From Knoellia locipacati (GTDB taxonomy: Bacteria > Actinomycetota > Actinomycetes > Actinomycetales > Dermatophilaceae), in contig NZ_BKBA01000014.1 of the NCBI RefSeq assembly GCF_007992835.1, positions 1 to 52,120 on the forward strand: a stretch of 52,120 nt of DNA, in the 5' to 3' direction. The notes under the pieces are model-generated. The model was given only the letters and a program-made list of their open reading frames with translations, did no database searches and was not told the DNA's origin. Positions 12,565 through 20,608 of this stretch are shown here, one piece after another. Numbering within the stretch: the stretch's first letter is position 1; every line of letters starts with the position of its first letter. The position numbers and the translations under genes were made by a program.

Positions 12565-14034
12565 TCAGCCCAGGTCGTGGTCGGTCGGCACCGGGTGGTT
12601 GGCCGCGAAGAGACCACGCGGGTCGACCACGGTGCGGATCGCGCGCAGCCGCTCGAACGTGTCGGGCGCGTAGGCCCGCTGGGTGTCCACCGGCTCCTCG
12701 GAGAAGTTGAGCACCGGTGAGCCCGTGGACCAGGGCTCGAGGGCCTCGACCAGGCGGTGCGCGTCCGCCTGTCCGGCCGCACCCATCTCCGGCGTCGCGG
12801 CGATGGCGACGAAGAACGCGGCATACGCGCCGTCGAGCCGCGGCAGCGCGCCGGCGCCCGGGTGCGGGCGGCCCAGTGCTCCGCCGAGCTGCCGGAACTC
12901 GGCGGCGAGCAGCGACGTCGTGCAGCCATGGCCGACCTGGTCGAGCACGGCGTCGATGGCCTCGTCGGGCAGCCCCGCGAGCATCGTGTGGCCCGACACG
13001 GCCGGTGTCGGACCTTCGGGGTCCATGTGCAGCCGCGACAACGACGCCGCGGGCACCCGGGCGAAGGTGTCCATCTCCGGGGCCAGGGCGCGCAGCGGGG
13101 CAAGGAGGTGCTGGGCGAGCTCGTCGTTGCCGAGGATCGCGCCGTCGATGACGACGAGCTGGCGCCCACGCAGGAAGTCCGGGAGCTCCGGCATCGGTGG
13201 GAAGCTCATGACCCGCAGCGAGGTGGTCACCGCGTCCGGCGCGGTGGCGCTCCAGCGGGCCCAGGTACGCACGACCTCGTCGGCGCGCTCGCGGTCCCAG
13301 AGGAGGAAGCCGGCATACGCGTCCTCGATCTCGTAGAGCCGGAACTCCATCGCGGTGACGACGCCGAAGCTGCCGCCACCGCCGCGCAGGGCCCAGAAGA
13401 GGTCGGCGTGCTGGTGGGCGTCGGCGCGCACGAGCTCGCCACCGGCGGTGACCAGCTCGATCGCCGTGATGCTGTTGGTGGCCAGCCCGAGCGTGCGGGC
13501 GTACCAGCCCATGCCGCCGCCGAGGCTGTAGCCCGCGACCGCGACGTCGGGCGAGCTGCCGTGCAGGGCGGCCAGACCGTGCTCGGCCGCCGCCTCGACG
13601 ACGTCCTGCCACAGCGTCCCGCCGACGACCCGCGCGGTGCGCGACACCGGGTCGATGCTCACTCCGGTCATGCCGGACATCCGGACGAGGACGACGTCGT
13701 CGAGCCCGCGTGCGACGAGGGGTCCGGCGTTGTGGCCCGTGCTCTGGGGGCCGACGCGCAGCCCGGCAGCGGCGCAGGCACGCACCACCTCGGCGACGTC
13801 GGCGGCGTCGCGGGGGACGGCGACCGCGGCAGGGCGCTGCGGGACCGCGACGTTCCACGCCATGCTCGCCAGGTCGTAGCCCGGGTCTCCGGGCAGGTGG
13901 ACCGCTCCGCCGCACAGCCCACGGAGGCTCTCCGCGCGCGCGTCGGTCGGTGCCGGAGCCGGTGCTTCGGTCGGTGCGCCGGTCGGTGCGGCGTTCGTCG
14001 CCGGGGTCGGCTCGAGGGTGGTCTCGATGGTCAT
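12565..14034 (-). CDS. FAD-linked oxidoreductase (VAO/BBE-like family)
   Basis: Predicted flavoprotein oxidase of 489 residues. An N-terminal FAD-binding half with VPRDAADVAEVVR and the histidine motif PQSTGHNAGP near residue 100 (candidate covalent FAD attachment) is followed by the glycine run GYSLGGGMGW. The C-terminal VDPRGLFAANHPV is the berberine-bridge-enzyme tail. Where bicovalent members have a cysteine, this protein has GSSPDV, so at most one covalent link is expected. The first 35 residues are an Ala/Pro/Thr-rich stretch without export features. The ATG at 14034 follows GAAGGAC. It lies downstream of the Rid-like gene, both divergent from a LuxR regulator that may control them. The substrate is unknown. 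Confidence 0.8.
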   Translation of the reverse strand: MTIETTLEPTPATNAAPTGAPTEAPAPAPTDARAESLRGLCGGAVHLPGDPGYDLASMAWNVAVPQRPAAVAVPRDAADVAEVVRACAAAGLRVGPQSTGHNAGPLVARGLDDVVLVRMSGMTGVSIDPVSRTARVVGGTLWQDVVEAAAEHGLAALHGSSPDVAVAGYSLGGGMGWYARTLGLATNSITAIELVTAGGELVRADAHQHADLFWALRGGGGSFGVVTAMEFRLYEIEDAYAGFLLWDRERADEVVRTWARWSATAPDAVTTSLRVMSFPPMPELPDFLRGRQLVVIDGAILGNDELAQHLLAPLRALAPEMDTFARVPAASLSRLHMDPEGPTPAVSGHTMLAGLPDEAIDAVLDQVGHGCTTSLLAAEFRQLGGALGRPHPGAGALPRLDGAYAAFFVAIAATPEMGAAGQADAHRLVEALEPWSTGSPVLNFSEEPVDTQRAYAPDTFERLRAIRTVVDPRGLFAANHPVPTDHDLG

Positions 14035-14060
14035 GTCGGTCGTCCTTCGTGTCGGTCGCC

Positions 14061-14076
14061 CGCGGGAGTTCCCGCG
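14061..14076. other. small hairpin between Rid-like and FAD genes
   Basis: CGCGGG-AGTT-CCCGCG, a perfect 6-bp stem with a tetraloop in the 131-bp gap separating the two co-directional genes. It could attenuate or process the transcript; no T-run is present. Confidence 0.35.
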
Positions 14077-14165
14077 CGGGCACGCTCGCGGCCGGTTCGC
14101 CGTCGAGCGGAGGTGGTGGTGGGGTGGCGCCTCGGATGGACCGGGGCGCGAAGGTGCGCGGGTGG

Positions 14166-14579
14166 TCAGGGCAGGGGCCGGGCGGCCAGAGCCTCGATGC
14201 AGACCACGCCGGGCACGGAGAGGCGTGAGACCTCGAGGACCGTCGTCGGCGGCCGGGCACCGGTCTCGGCGAGGTGCTCGACGAGGGTGTCCCAGACGTC
14301 GTCCAACGCGACGAGGTCGGTGGTGAAGACGCGCAGCGAGGCCAGGTCGGCGGCGGACATGCCCGCTGCAGCCAGCACGCGTTCGAGGTTGGTGAGCGCC
14401 AGGGCCAGCTGGGCCGCGACGTCACCGTCGTGGACCAGCCGGCCCTCCTCGTCGACCGAGGCCTGGGCGGCGACCGTGAGCAGTGCCAGTGGTCCCGTGC
14501 GCAGCTGTCCCTGGTCGTAGCCCAGCGGGACGGTCCACGAGTCGGGGTTCACCGGCAGCGGCGCGGTCGTCGTCGTCAT
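14166..14579 (-). CDS. Rid-family (YjgF/UK114-like) protein
   Basis: 137 residues with the chorismate-mutase-like Rid fold signs: TGPLALLTVAAQ, the mid helix VAAQLALALTNLERVLAAAG, and the C-terminal RPPTTVLEVSRLSVPGVVCIEALA. In RidA enzymes that remove reactive imines, an arginine in the PARS segment is required. The equivalent positions here read PPTT, so that arginine is missing. The protein therefore more likely belongs to one of the Rid subfamilies without the arginine, whose roles are mostly unknown. The partner oxidase gene downstream could produce an imine or related product. ATG start at 14579; divergent from the LuxR gene. Confidence 0.8.
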   Translation of the reverse strand: MTTTTAPLPVNPDSWTVPLGYDQGQLRTGPLALLTVAAQASVDEEGRLVHDGDVAAQLALALTNLERVLAAAGMSAADLASLRVFTTDLVALDDVWDTLVEHLAETGARPPTTVLEVSRLSVPGVVCIEALAARPLP

Positions 14580-14650
14580 GGGTCAACGGTGGCGTCCGGC
14601 CCGCCCCGGCGACCATCCCATCCGATCGGGGACCTGCGGGCCGGCAGTTC

Positions 14651-14680
14651 TGGGGGACCCGTGACCCCCACATTTGTGGG
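14651..14680. promoter_or_regulatory. overlapping inverted repeats, candidate operator
   Basis: A perfect palindrome CCCACATTTGTGGG (14667-14680) overlaps a second inverted repeat TGGGGG...CCCCCA (14651-14670). It lies in the 139-bp region between the Rid-like gene and the LuxR-type regulator gene, 38 nt before the latter's start. The position suits autoregulation and control of the divergent operon. Confidence 0.5.
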
Positions 14681-14718
14681 ATGGTGCGCACCGCCCTGCT
14701 CCCGGCACACTGGCGAGC

Positions 14719-15849
14719 ATGGCCACAGGTCTGACCGCGGAGCGTGTCCGCCGCGACGTCGAGGTCGTCGCCCGAGCCGGGCTCGACCTCGACAGCTTCC
14801 TCGGCGAGGCCGTCGAGTCGCTCGACCGTGCCGTGCCGCACTCGGCCGCCTGCCTGGCGACGATCGACCCGAGCACCCTCCTCCTCACCGGCGCCCGCAA
14901 GTACGGCGCGCTCCACGGCCGCGACGAACACGACTACGAGTGGGGGCTCATCGAGTACGGCGAGGCCGAGCAGACCGCGTTCACGTCGATGGTCCGCGAC
15001 CGCACCGTCGCGACCGGGGTGCACGCGAGCACCGATGGCGACGTCCACCGCTCGCCCCGGCTCGGGCGGTTCATGGAGCCGCACTTCGGCTACACCGACG
15101 AGCTGCGCGGGCTCTTCCACGACGGCACCGACGTGTGGGGCGGGATCGCGCTCTTCCGGGGTCCGGAGGACGCACCCTTCAGCGAGGACGAGATCGCCTT
15201 CGTGGGCTCGCTGTCGACGGTGTTCGCCTCGGGTGTGCGCGCCGGGATGCTCGCGCGCCTGGCCATCGCCCCGCCGCCGTCCGGCACGGGACCGGTCGTC
15301 CTCATCGTCGGGGCCGACAACGCGATCCAGCAGACGAGCCTGGGGGCCGAGGAGCGGCTCGACGACCTGCTCGTCGGCGCCGCGAGCGGCGCTCCGGCGG
15401 CGGTCGTCGCATCTCTCGTGGGGGCCGCCCGGCGGTTCGCCCGCGGCGAGTCGACGGTGCCGCCGCGGTGCCGGGTCCGGGCCCGCAGTGGCATGTGGCT
15501 CGTGCTCCACGCCATCCCGCTCACGTCGGCCGGTGCGGGGTCACCCGACGTCGTCGTCACCATCGAGGAGGCTCGTCCGCCCGAGATCGTCCCCCTCGTC
15601 GTGGCGGCCTTCGACCTCACCCAGCGAGAGCGCGACGTCACCCAGCTCGTCCTGCAGGGCGTGGACACCAAGGAGATCGCCGCGACGATGCACGTCTCGG
15701 CCTACACCGTGCAGGACCACCTCAAGTCGGTCTTCGACAAGGCCGACGTGCGCAGCCGGCGCGAGCTCATCGCGCGCATCTACTTCGACCAGTACGTCCC
15801 GCGGATGGGTGCCGAGCTGGCGCCGTCAGGCTGGTTCGCCGGGACCTGA
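14719..15849 (+). CDS. GAF-domain LuxR-type transcriptional regulator
   Basis: 376-residue cytoplasmic regulator. Residues about 20-190 look like a GAF-type sensor domain (GTDVWGGIALFRGPEDAPFSEDEIAFVG is the typical final strand and helix). The last 65 residues are a LuxR/FixJ helix-turn-helix: LTQRERDVTQLVLQGVDTKEIA and VSAYTVQDHLKSVFDK. The ATG at 14719 is preferred over an upstream GTG that has no ribosome site. It probably controls the divergent Rid-like/FAD oxidase operon through the palindrome just upstream. The ligand is unknown. Its stop codon is inside a hairpin shared with the convergent TAXI gene. Confidence 0.82.
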   Translation: MATGLTAERVRRDVEVVARAGLDLDSFLGEAVESLDRAVPHSAACLATIDPSTLLLTGARKYGALHGRDEHDYEWGLIEYGEAEQTAFTSMVRDRTVATGVHASTDGDVHRSPRLGRFMEPHFGYTDELRGLFHDGTDVWGGIALFRGPEDAPFSEDEIAFVGSLSTVFASGVRAGMLARLAIAPPPSGTGPVVLIVGADNAIQQTSLGAEERLDDLLVGAASGAPAAVVASLVGAARRFARGESTVPPRCRVRARSGMWLVLHAIPLTSAGAGSPDVVVTIEEARPPEIVPLVVAAFDLTQRERDVTQLVLQGVDTKEIAATMHVSAYTVQDHLKSVFDKADVRSRRELIARIYFDQYVPRMGAELAPSGWFAGT

Positions 15850-15866
15850 CGGCGCCGTCGCCGTCA
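15847..15866. terminator. bidirectional hairpin embedding both convergent stop codons
   Basis: TGACGGCG-CCGT-CGCCGTCA: a perfect 8-bp stem whose two ends are exactly the stop codons of the LuxR gene (plus) and the TAXI gene (minus). It probably ends both transcripts. Confidence 0.6.
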
Positions 15867-16877
15867 GCCGAGGCCGTCGAGCGCCTTCTTGGACCCGGGG
15901 TGCAGCTCGACCGGGTCGGCCTCCTTGGCCGTCGCGGGGTCGAGGTCCTTGGCCGCCGGGTGGACCTTCTCGAGGTCGGACTTCTTGTCGAAGATGAGCT
16001 TGGTGAGCGCGCACGCGTTGCCCTCGCTCATGTCCGAGCGGACGAGCAGCAGGTTGGGCACGACGACGGTCTTGGCGTCGGTGGCCGTCTTGTAGGTCGC
16101 CGATGGGATGACGTCCTCGGCGTAGACCGGGTTGGCCTCTTGGAGCTTGGGCAGCAGGGGAGTGATGTCGACGAACTGCACCTGGTCGCCCATCGACGTC
16201 ATGAGGTCGGTGATGCCACCCGTGGGCAGGCCGCCGGACCACACGAGCCCGTCGATGCTGCCGTCCTTCATGCCGTCGACGGTCTTGGTGAGGTCGAGCC
16301 GCTGGGCCTTGACGTCCTTGGCCGGGTCGAGCCCCGCCGCCTCGATGAGCCGGTTGGCGATGACCTCGGTGCCGGACTTCGGTGAGCCGGTGGAGATCCG
16401 CTTGCCCTTGAAGTCCTCGACCTTGGTGATGCCGGACTTCTTGGACACGACGACCTGCGTGTAGTTCGAGTAGATGCGGGCGAGCGCCTTGACGTCGGCC
16501 TTCTTGCCCTCGAACGCGCCCTTGCCGGTCACCGCGTCGGCGGCGGTGTCGGCGAGCGAGAAGGCGATGTCGTACTTCTTGTCGACGAGCTGCTGGATGT
16601 TCTGCACCGACGCGCCGGTCTCGGCGGCGGTCGCCTTGAGGTCGGTGTTCGTGCTGATGAGCTGGGCGAGGCCACCGCCGAGCGCGTAGTAGACGCCGGT
16701 GCTGTTCCCGGTCGCGATAGTGATTTGACCAGCGGTCGCGGTGCACGAGTCAGCGCCCGACCCACCGCTCGCGGCGGTGTCGCTCGTGCGGTCCTGCTTG
16801 CCGCCGCACGCGGTGAGAGCGAGGGCCGCCGTGGCGGCCACGGCGATGACGGATGTGCGAACTCGGCTGTGCCTCAT
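15864..16877 (-). CDS. TAXI-family TRAP transporter solute-binding lipoprotein
   Basis: 337-residue extracytoplasmic binding protein. The signal peptide ends in the lipobox LTAC, so Cys24 is likely lipidated. The mature part has the TAXI hallmarks: ITIATGNSTGVYYALGGGLAQLI, ETGASVQNIQQLVDKKYDIAF, and GKRISTGSPKSGTEVIANRLIEAAG. It captures a small organic ligand, perhaps a dicarboxylate or glutamate, and presents it to the permease encoded just upstream. The ATG at 16877 overlaps the permease stop (ATGA) and follows GGAGGAAAAGG, so the two are co-translated. Confidence 0.92.
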   Translation of the reverse strand: MRHSRVRTSVIAVAATAALALTACGGKQDRTSDTAASGGSGADSCTATAGQITIATGNSTGVYYALGGGLAQLISTNTDLKATAAETGASVQNIQQLVDKKYDIAFSLADTAADAVTGKGAFEGKKADVKALARIYSNYTQVVVSKKSGITKVEDFKGKRISTGSPKSGTEVIANRLIEAAGLDPAKDVKAQRLDLTKTVDGMKDGSIDGLVWSGGLPTGGITDLMTSMGDQVQFVDITPLLPKLQEANPVYAEDVIPSATYKTATDAKTVVVPNLLLVRSDMSEGNACALTKLIFDKKSDLEKVHPAAKDLDPATAKEADPVELHPGSKKALDGLG

Positions 16878-19108
16878 GCCTTTTCCTCCAGTGTTGTGGT
16901 CCGTGCGTCAGTCGTGGGCGTATGCCGGTCGCTCGCCTTCGTGAACCACGCGAGGGCCACTGCGGCGGCGAGGAAGACGAGGCCGGCGCCGATCGAGAAC
17001 GGCTGCAGGTAGAGCAGGAGCCCGGCGGCGGGCACGCAGAGCGCACGCACGACGGGCTTGGCCGGGCCGAAGAGCCAGCCGCCGGTGACGACGGCCAGGG
17101 CAGCGACGGCGAGCATCGAGACGACGGTCGTCCACACGATTGAGATCGCGTCGCCCTGCATGAGCAGGTGCGAGCCGTTGTCGGTGATGACGAAGGCCAG
17201 GGGAGCGAGGAACGCGGGGAGCGTGTACTTCCACGCGTTCCACATCGTCTTGATCGCGTCACCGCCGGTGATGGCGGACGCGGCGACGGCGGCGAGCGCG
17301 GTCGGCGGCGACACCTCGGAGAGGACGGCGTAGTAGAAGATGAACATCGCCGTCTCGGGGGCGCTCACGCCGAACGTCTGCAGCGCCGGGCCGATGACGA
17401 CCCACGCGATGATGAACGACGCGGTGACGGGCACGGCGAGACCGAGGATCGCGATGGCGACGGCGGCGAACACCGCGGTGAGGACGAGCACCCCGGTGGG
17501 GTTGTCCGTGATCGACTGCGCGGCGGAGACGAGCATCGACGCCAGCGACTGGCCGATGCCGGTCTTGACGATGACCGAGGTGATGATGCCGGCCGCGGCG
17601 CAGACGGACGCGACGGGCAGAACCGAACGCACACCCATGGCGAGACCGCGATAGAGCTCCACGGCATACCTGCGCAGTGCCTCCGGGAGCGGACGCCGCT
17701 CGGCGTCCGGGTCGAGCGGGTCCCGGCCCGAGACGACGCGCTCGACGAGACCGAAGAGCGCTGCGACGCCGGTCGCGTAGACGACGGCCTTGAACGGCGG
17801 GATGCCCAGCGCGAGGAAGCCGATGATGACGAACAGCGAGAGGAAGTGGTAGCCGAAGCGCAGGAGCAGCTGGCGGGCGCTGCGGGTGGCGAGGTGGACC
17901 TCGCGGGCGCCGAACTTCCGGGCGTCCATCTCGACGGCGAGGATGATGCCGAGGTAGTACAGGACCGTGGGGATCGTCGCCCAGAGCAGGACCTGGAGGT
18001 AGTTGACGCCGATGTACTCGGCGATGATGAACGCCGCCGCGCCGAGGGTCGGGGGCGAGAGGATCGCGCCGATGCCGGCCGCGGCGAGCATGCCGCCAGC
18101 GGCCTCGCGGGGGTAGCCGGCCTTCTTGAGGATCGGCCACGACACCGACCCCAGGCTCACGGCGGTGGCGGTGCCCGAGCCGCTCACGGTGCCAAGGAGG
18201 AAGCCGCTCAGGGCGACGGTGCGGCCGGGTGCGGACGAGCTCTTGCGGAACGCCGCGAACGAGATGTCGATGAAGAAGCGGCTCGCGCCGGTGGCCTCGA
18301 GGACGGCGCCGTAGATGGTGAACAGGACGATGTAGGTCGCGGCGACGTCGAGCGGGATGCCGAAGAAGCCGGACGCGTCGTTGTAGAGGCCGTTGATGAT
18401 GTCGCCGAAGTTCATGCCCGCGTGGCTGATCGACCACGACACCGGCAGGAACCCGCCGTAGTAGGCGAAGGCGAGGAAGACGGCGCAGACGACCGGCAGC
18501 ACGAGCCCGGTGGTGCGGCGGCAGGCCTCGACGACGAGGAGCAGGAGCAGGGTGCCCATGAGGACGTCGACGGTGCCGAGCGAGCCCTGCCGGTCGAGGA
18601 AGGCGTTGAAGCCGCCACCACCGTCGCCGATGGTGATCGGCAGGACGGGGTAGAGGCAGACGAGCAGCGCCAGGGCGGCGAGCGCCCAGTCGAGGACGCC
18701 CGGGTTGTCGTTGCCTTGGCTGCCGTCGGCCTGCGTGGTGCGGGCGCCGCGGCGGCGGGTGGCGCGGTAGCAGACAAAGACCAGCGGGAGGACGGCGGCG
18801 AGGAAGAGGATGAGGTAGTACTGCCCGCCCTGCCGCAGCGGCGAGAACACCTGGTAGAGGACGAACACCGAGACCGCGAAGCAGACTGCGGTGAGGGCGT
18901 TGTCGAGGGTGGGGGAGAGGCGGCGGCCGGGGCGCTCCTCGTCGTACTCGCCGATGAGCTCCTCGACGCTGGCGGTCTGCTCGGTGGTGCGCCCGGGGGT
19001 GTGCTCGGCCGTCTCCTCGCGCTGTTCGGGCGCCCGATCTCCGGGGTCCGGTGGCACCGCCCGTTCGACGTCGTCGCCGGACCGCGTGACCTCCGTTGGT
19101 CGACCCAT
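16874..19108 (-). CDS. TRAP transporter fused 4TM/12TM permease
   Basis: 744-residue membrane protein in which the small DctQ-like and large DctM-like subunits are fused, the form that partners TAXI binding proteins. Hydrophobic segments run from about residue 70 to the end. The DctM core includes GTVSGSGTATAVSLG and GAILSPPTLGAAAFIIAEY. The first 65 residues are acidic and hydrophilic (many Glu, Arg, Pro), an extension that looks disordered and cytoplasmic. ATG 19108 was chosen because a TAGGTT box ends 7 nt upstream; ATG at 19126 is an in-frame alternative. It drives ion-coupled solute uptake. The substrate cannot be told from sequence. Confidence 0.9.
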   Translation of the reverse strand: MGRPTEVTRSGDDVERAVPPDPGDRAPEQREETAEHTPGRTTEQTASVEELIGEYDEERPGRRLSPTLDNALTAVCFAVSVFVLYQVFSPLRQGGQYYLILFLAAVLPLVFVCYRATRRRGARTTQADGSQGNDNPGVLDWALAALALLVCLYPVLPITIGDGGGGFNAFLDRQGSLGTVDVLMGTLLLLLVVEACRRTTGLVLPVVCAVFLAFAYYGGFLPVSWSISHAGMNFGDIINGLYNDASGFFGIPLDVAATYIVLFTIYGAVLEATGASRFFIDISFAAFRKSSSAPGRTVALSGFLLGTVSGSGTATAVSLGSVSWPILKKAGYPREAAGGMLAAAGIGAILSPPTLGAAAFIIAEYIGVNYLQVLLWATIPTVLYYLGIILAVEMDARKFGAREVHLATRSARQLLLRFGYHFLSLFVIIGFLALGIPPFKAVVYATGVAALFGLVERVVSGRDPLDPDAERRPLPEALRRYAVELYRGLAMGVRSVLPVASVCAAAGIITSVIVKTGIGQSLASMLVSAAQSITDNPTGVLVLTAVFAAVAIAILGLAVPVTASFIIAWVVIGPALQTFGVSAPETAMFIFYYAVLSEVSPPTALAAVAASAITGGDAIKTMWNAWKYTLPAFLAPLAFVITDNGSHLLMQGDAISIVWTTVVSMLAVAALAVVTGGWLFGPAKPVVRALCVPAAGLLLYLQPFSIGAGLVFLAAAVALAWFTKASDRHTPTTDARTTTLEEKA

Positions 19109-19298
19109 GACGTCCAACCTAGCCATTTCGTGGCCACTTCGGGTGGGAGGCGGGGGGCTCACTCTGCCCATGGGAGGGGCAGGGACAGGGGCTGGCGCTG
19201 CCCAATCCCGGTGCGGCACAGTGGAAGGAGGCCGTTGGTCCCTGCTGACGTGCGTGGCTGTGCTGGACGCTGGGAGTGACGATCAGGGAGGGCTCGAC

Positions 19299-19658
19299 AT
19301 GCACTGGGACCTGGGGCCGCAGGGGCTGGGGCTGCTCGCCGCCATCGCGCTGGGGTTCGGCGTGGTCGCCGCGGCCGCGGTGGGACAGGGGGTCCGGCTG
19401 CGGGTGAGGGCGATGGTCGTGACGGCCCTGTCCTGCGTCGTCGTGGGCCTGCTCGTCAGTGAGGTGCTGTTCGGACTGCCCACGGCGGAGCAGCTGCAGT
19501 CGAACGTCGACGGGCTCTCGCGCGACGAGGTCCTCCTGTTCGACGTGCTGACGAGTGCGATGGTCGTGCTGGTGCTGCACTCGGGCGCGCGCCGGACGAA
19601 GCACGAGAGGGCCCGGCGCGAGCGGCGCATGCGCGAGGTCCGGGGCGTGCGCCGCTGA
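19299..19658 (+). CDS. small membrane protein of unknown function
   Basis: 119 residues with three hydrophobic segments: GLGLLAAIALGFGVVAAAAVG, AMVVTALSCVVVGLLVSEVLFG and VLLFDVLTSAMVVLVLH. A very basic tail follows (RRTKHERARRERRMREVRGVRR), which should face the cytoplasm. The ATG at 19299 follows GGGAGG at a good distance. I do not recognise the family. It stands alone between the TRAP permease (divergent) and the broken pilus ATPase gene. Confidence 0.7.
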   Translation: MHWDLGPQGLGLLAAIALGFGVVAAAAVGQGVRLRVRAMVVTALSCVVVGLLVSEVLFGLPTAEQLQSNVDGLSRDEVLLFDVLTSAMVVLVLHSGARRTKHERARRERRMREVRGVRR

Positions 19659-19897
19659 GGTGGCGCTCTCGGGTTGTCGGCTTTTGGTTGCTGAGCGGTC
19701 GCGCTGTTCGAGTGGTGACCTCGGGCGGCGCTGGATACCCTCGGGTCAGGGATTCGCTCGGGGGCGTGTGGAAAACCTCGCGGTCGTCGTGGCGTTTCCT
19801 GCTTGCATGGCGGTGTCGGGGACACCGGCTCGACAGCACGAGAGCAGCGCGCCACCCGGGAAGGTGAGCGTGTGCAGTGAGGGGAGGGGACCCGCGG

Positions 19898-20517
19898 ATG
19901 GATGCCGTGCGCACGGTCGAGGCGGAGGTCCGTGAGCTGATCCGACGCTCTGGGCTGGACCCCGCCCGCGACCCCAAGGCCGTCCAGCGGCTGTGCGCGA
20001 TGCGGTGGCCGACTACGACCAGCGGTCGATGCACGGCGGCATGCCGGTCCTCAGCGACGTCGCCAAGGCCGAGAAGTCGGTGTGGGACACCGTCGCCGGC
20101 TTCGGCCCGTTGCAGCAGTACTTCGACGACCCCACGGTCGAGGAGATCTGGATCAACGAGCCGACCCGCGTCTTCATCGCGCGTGGTGGCGTGCCCGAGC
20201 TGACCACGACGCTGCTCACGAGCGACGAGGTCCGCGACCTCGTCGAGCGGATGCTCAAGTCCTCGGGTCGGCGCGTCGACCTCTCCAGCCCGTTCGTCGA
20301 CGCGGTGCTGCCCGACGGCTCCCGCCTCCACGTCGTCATCCCCGACATCACCCGCGAGCACTGGCACGTCAACGTCCGCAAGTTCATCGTCAAGGCGGAC
20401 AACGTCGACGACCTCGTCCGGCTCGGCACGTTGACCCGACAGTCGGCGACCTTCCTCGAGGCGGCCGTCGCGTCCGGCCTCAACGTCCTCGTCGCCGGCG
20501 GGACACAGGCCGGCAAC
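19898..20517 (+). pseudogene. broken TadA/CpaF-type pilus assembly ATPase
   Basis: The remnant has the N-terminal part of an actinobacterial Flp/Tad secretion ATPase: MDAVRTVEAEVRELIRRSG, then AVADYDQRSMHGG, VAGFGPLQQYFDDPTVEEIWINEP, and SGLNVLVAGGTQAG. Two lesions are visible. First, the frame changes at about 19993, where CTG-TG stands for an expected CTG-GTG, a one-base loss between PKAVQRL and RDAVADYD. Second, the homology stops inside the Walker A loop, just after GGTQAG where GKTT would follow. From there the reading continues into unrelated lower-GC DNA and stops at 20547. No downstream half and no other tad genes are in the window, so the locus is dead unless the frameshift is a sequencing error and the rest lies elsewhere. 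Confidence 0.85.
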
Positions 20518-20608
20518 CCCACAAACCGTCAATACACCCACCTGTGAGCGACGTGCTAGGGGATAGGGTCTGAGCGACCGTCAAGTGTTGCCGAGCGAGG
20601 GGGATCGC

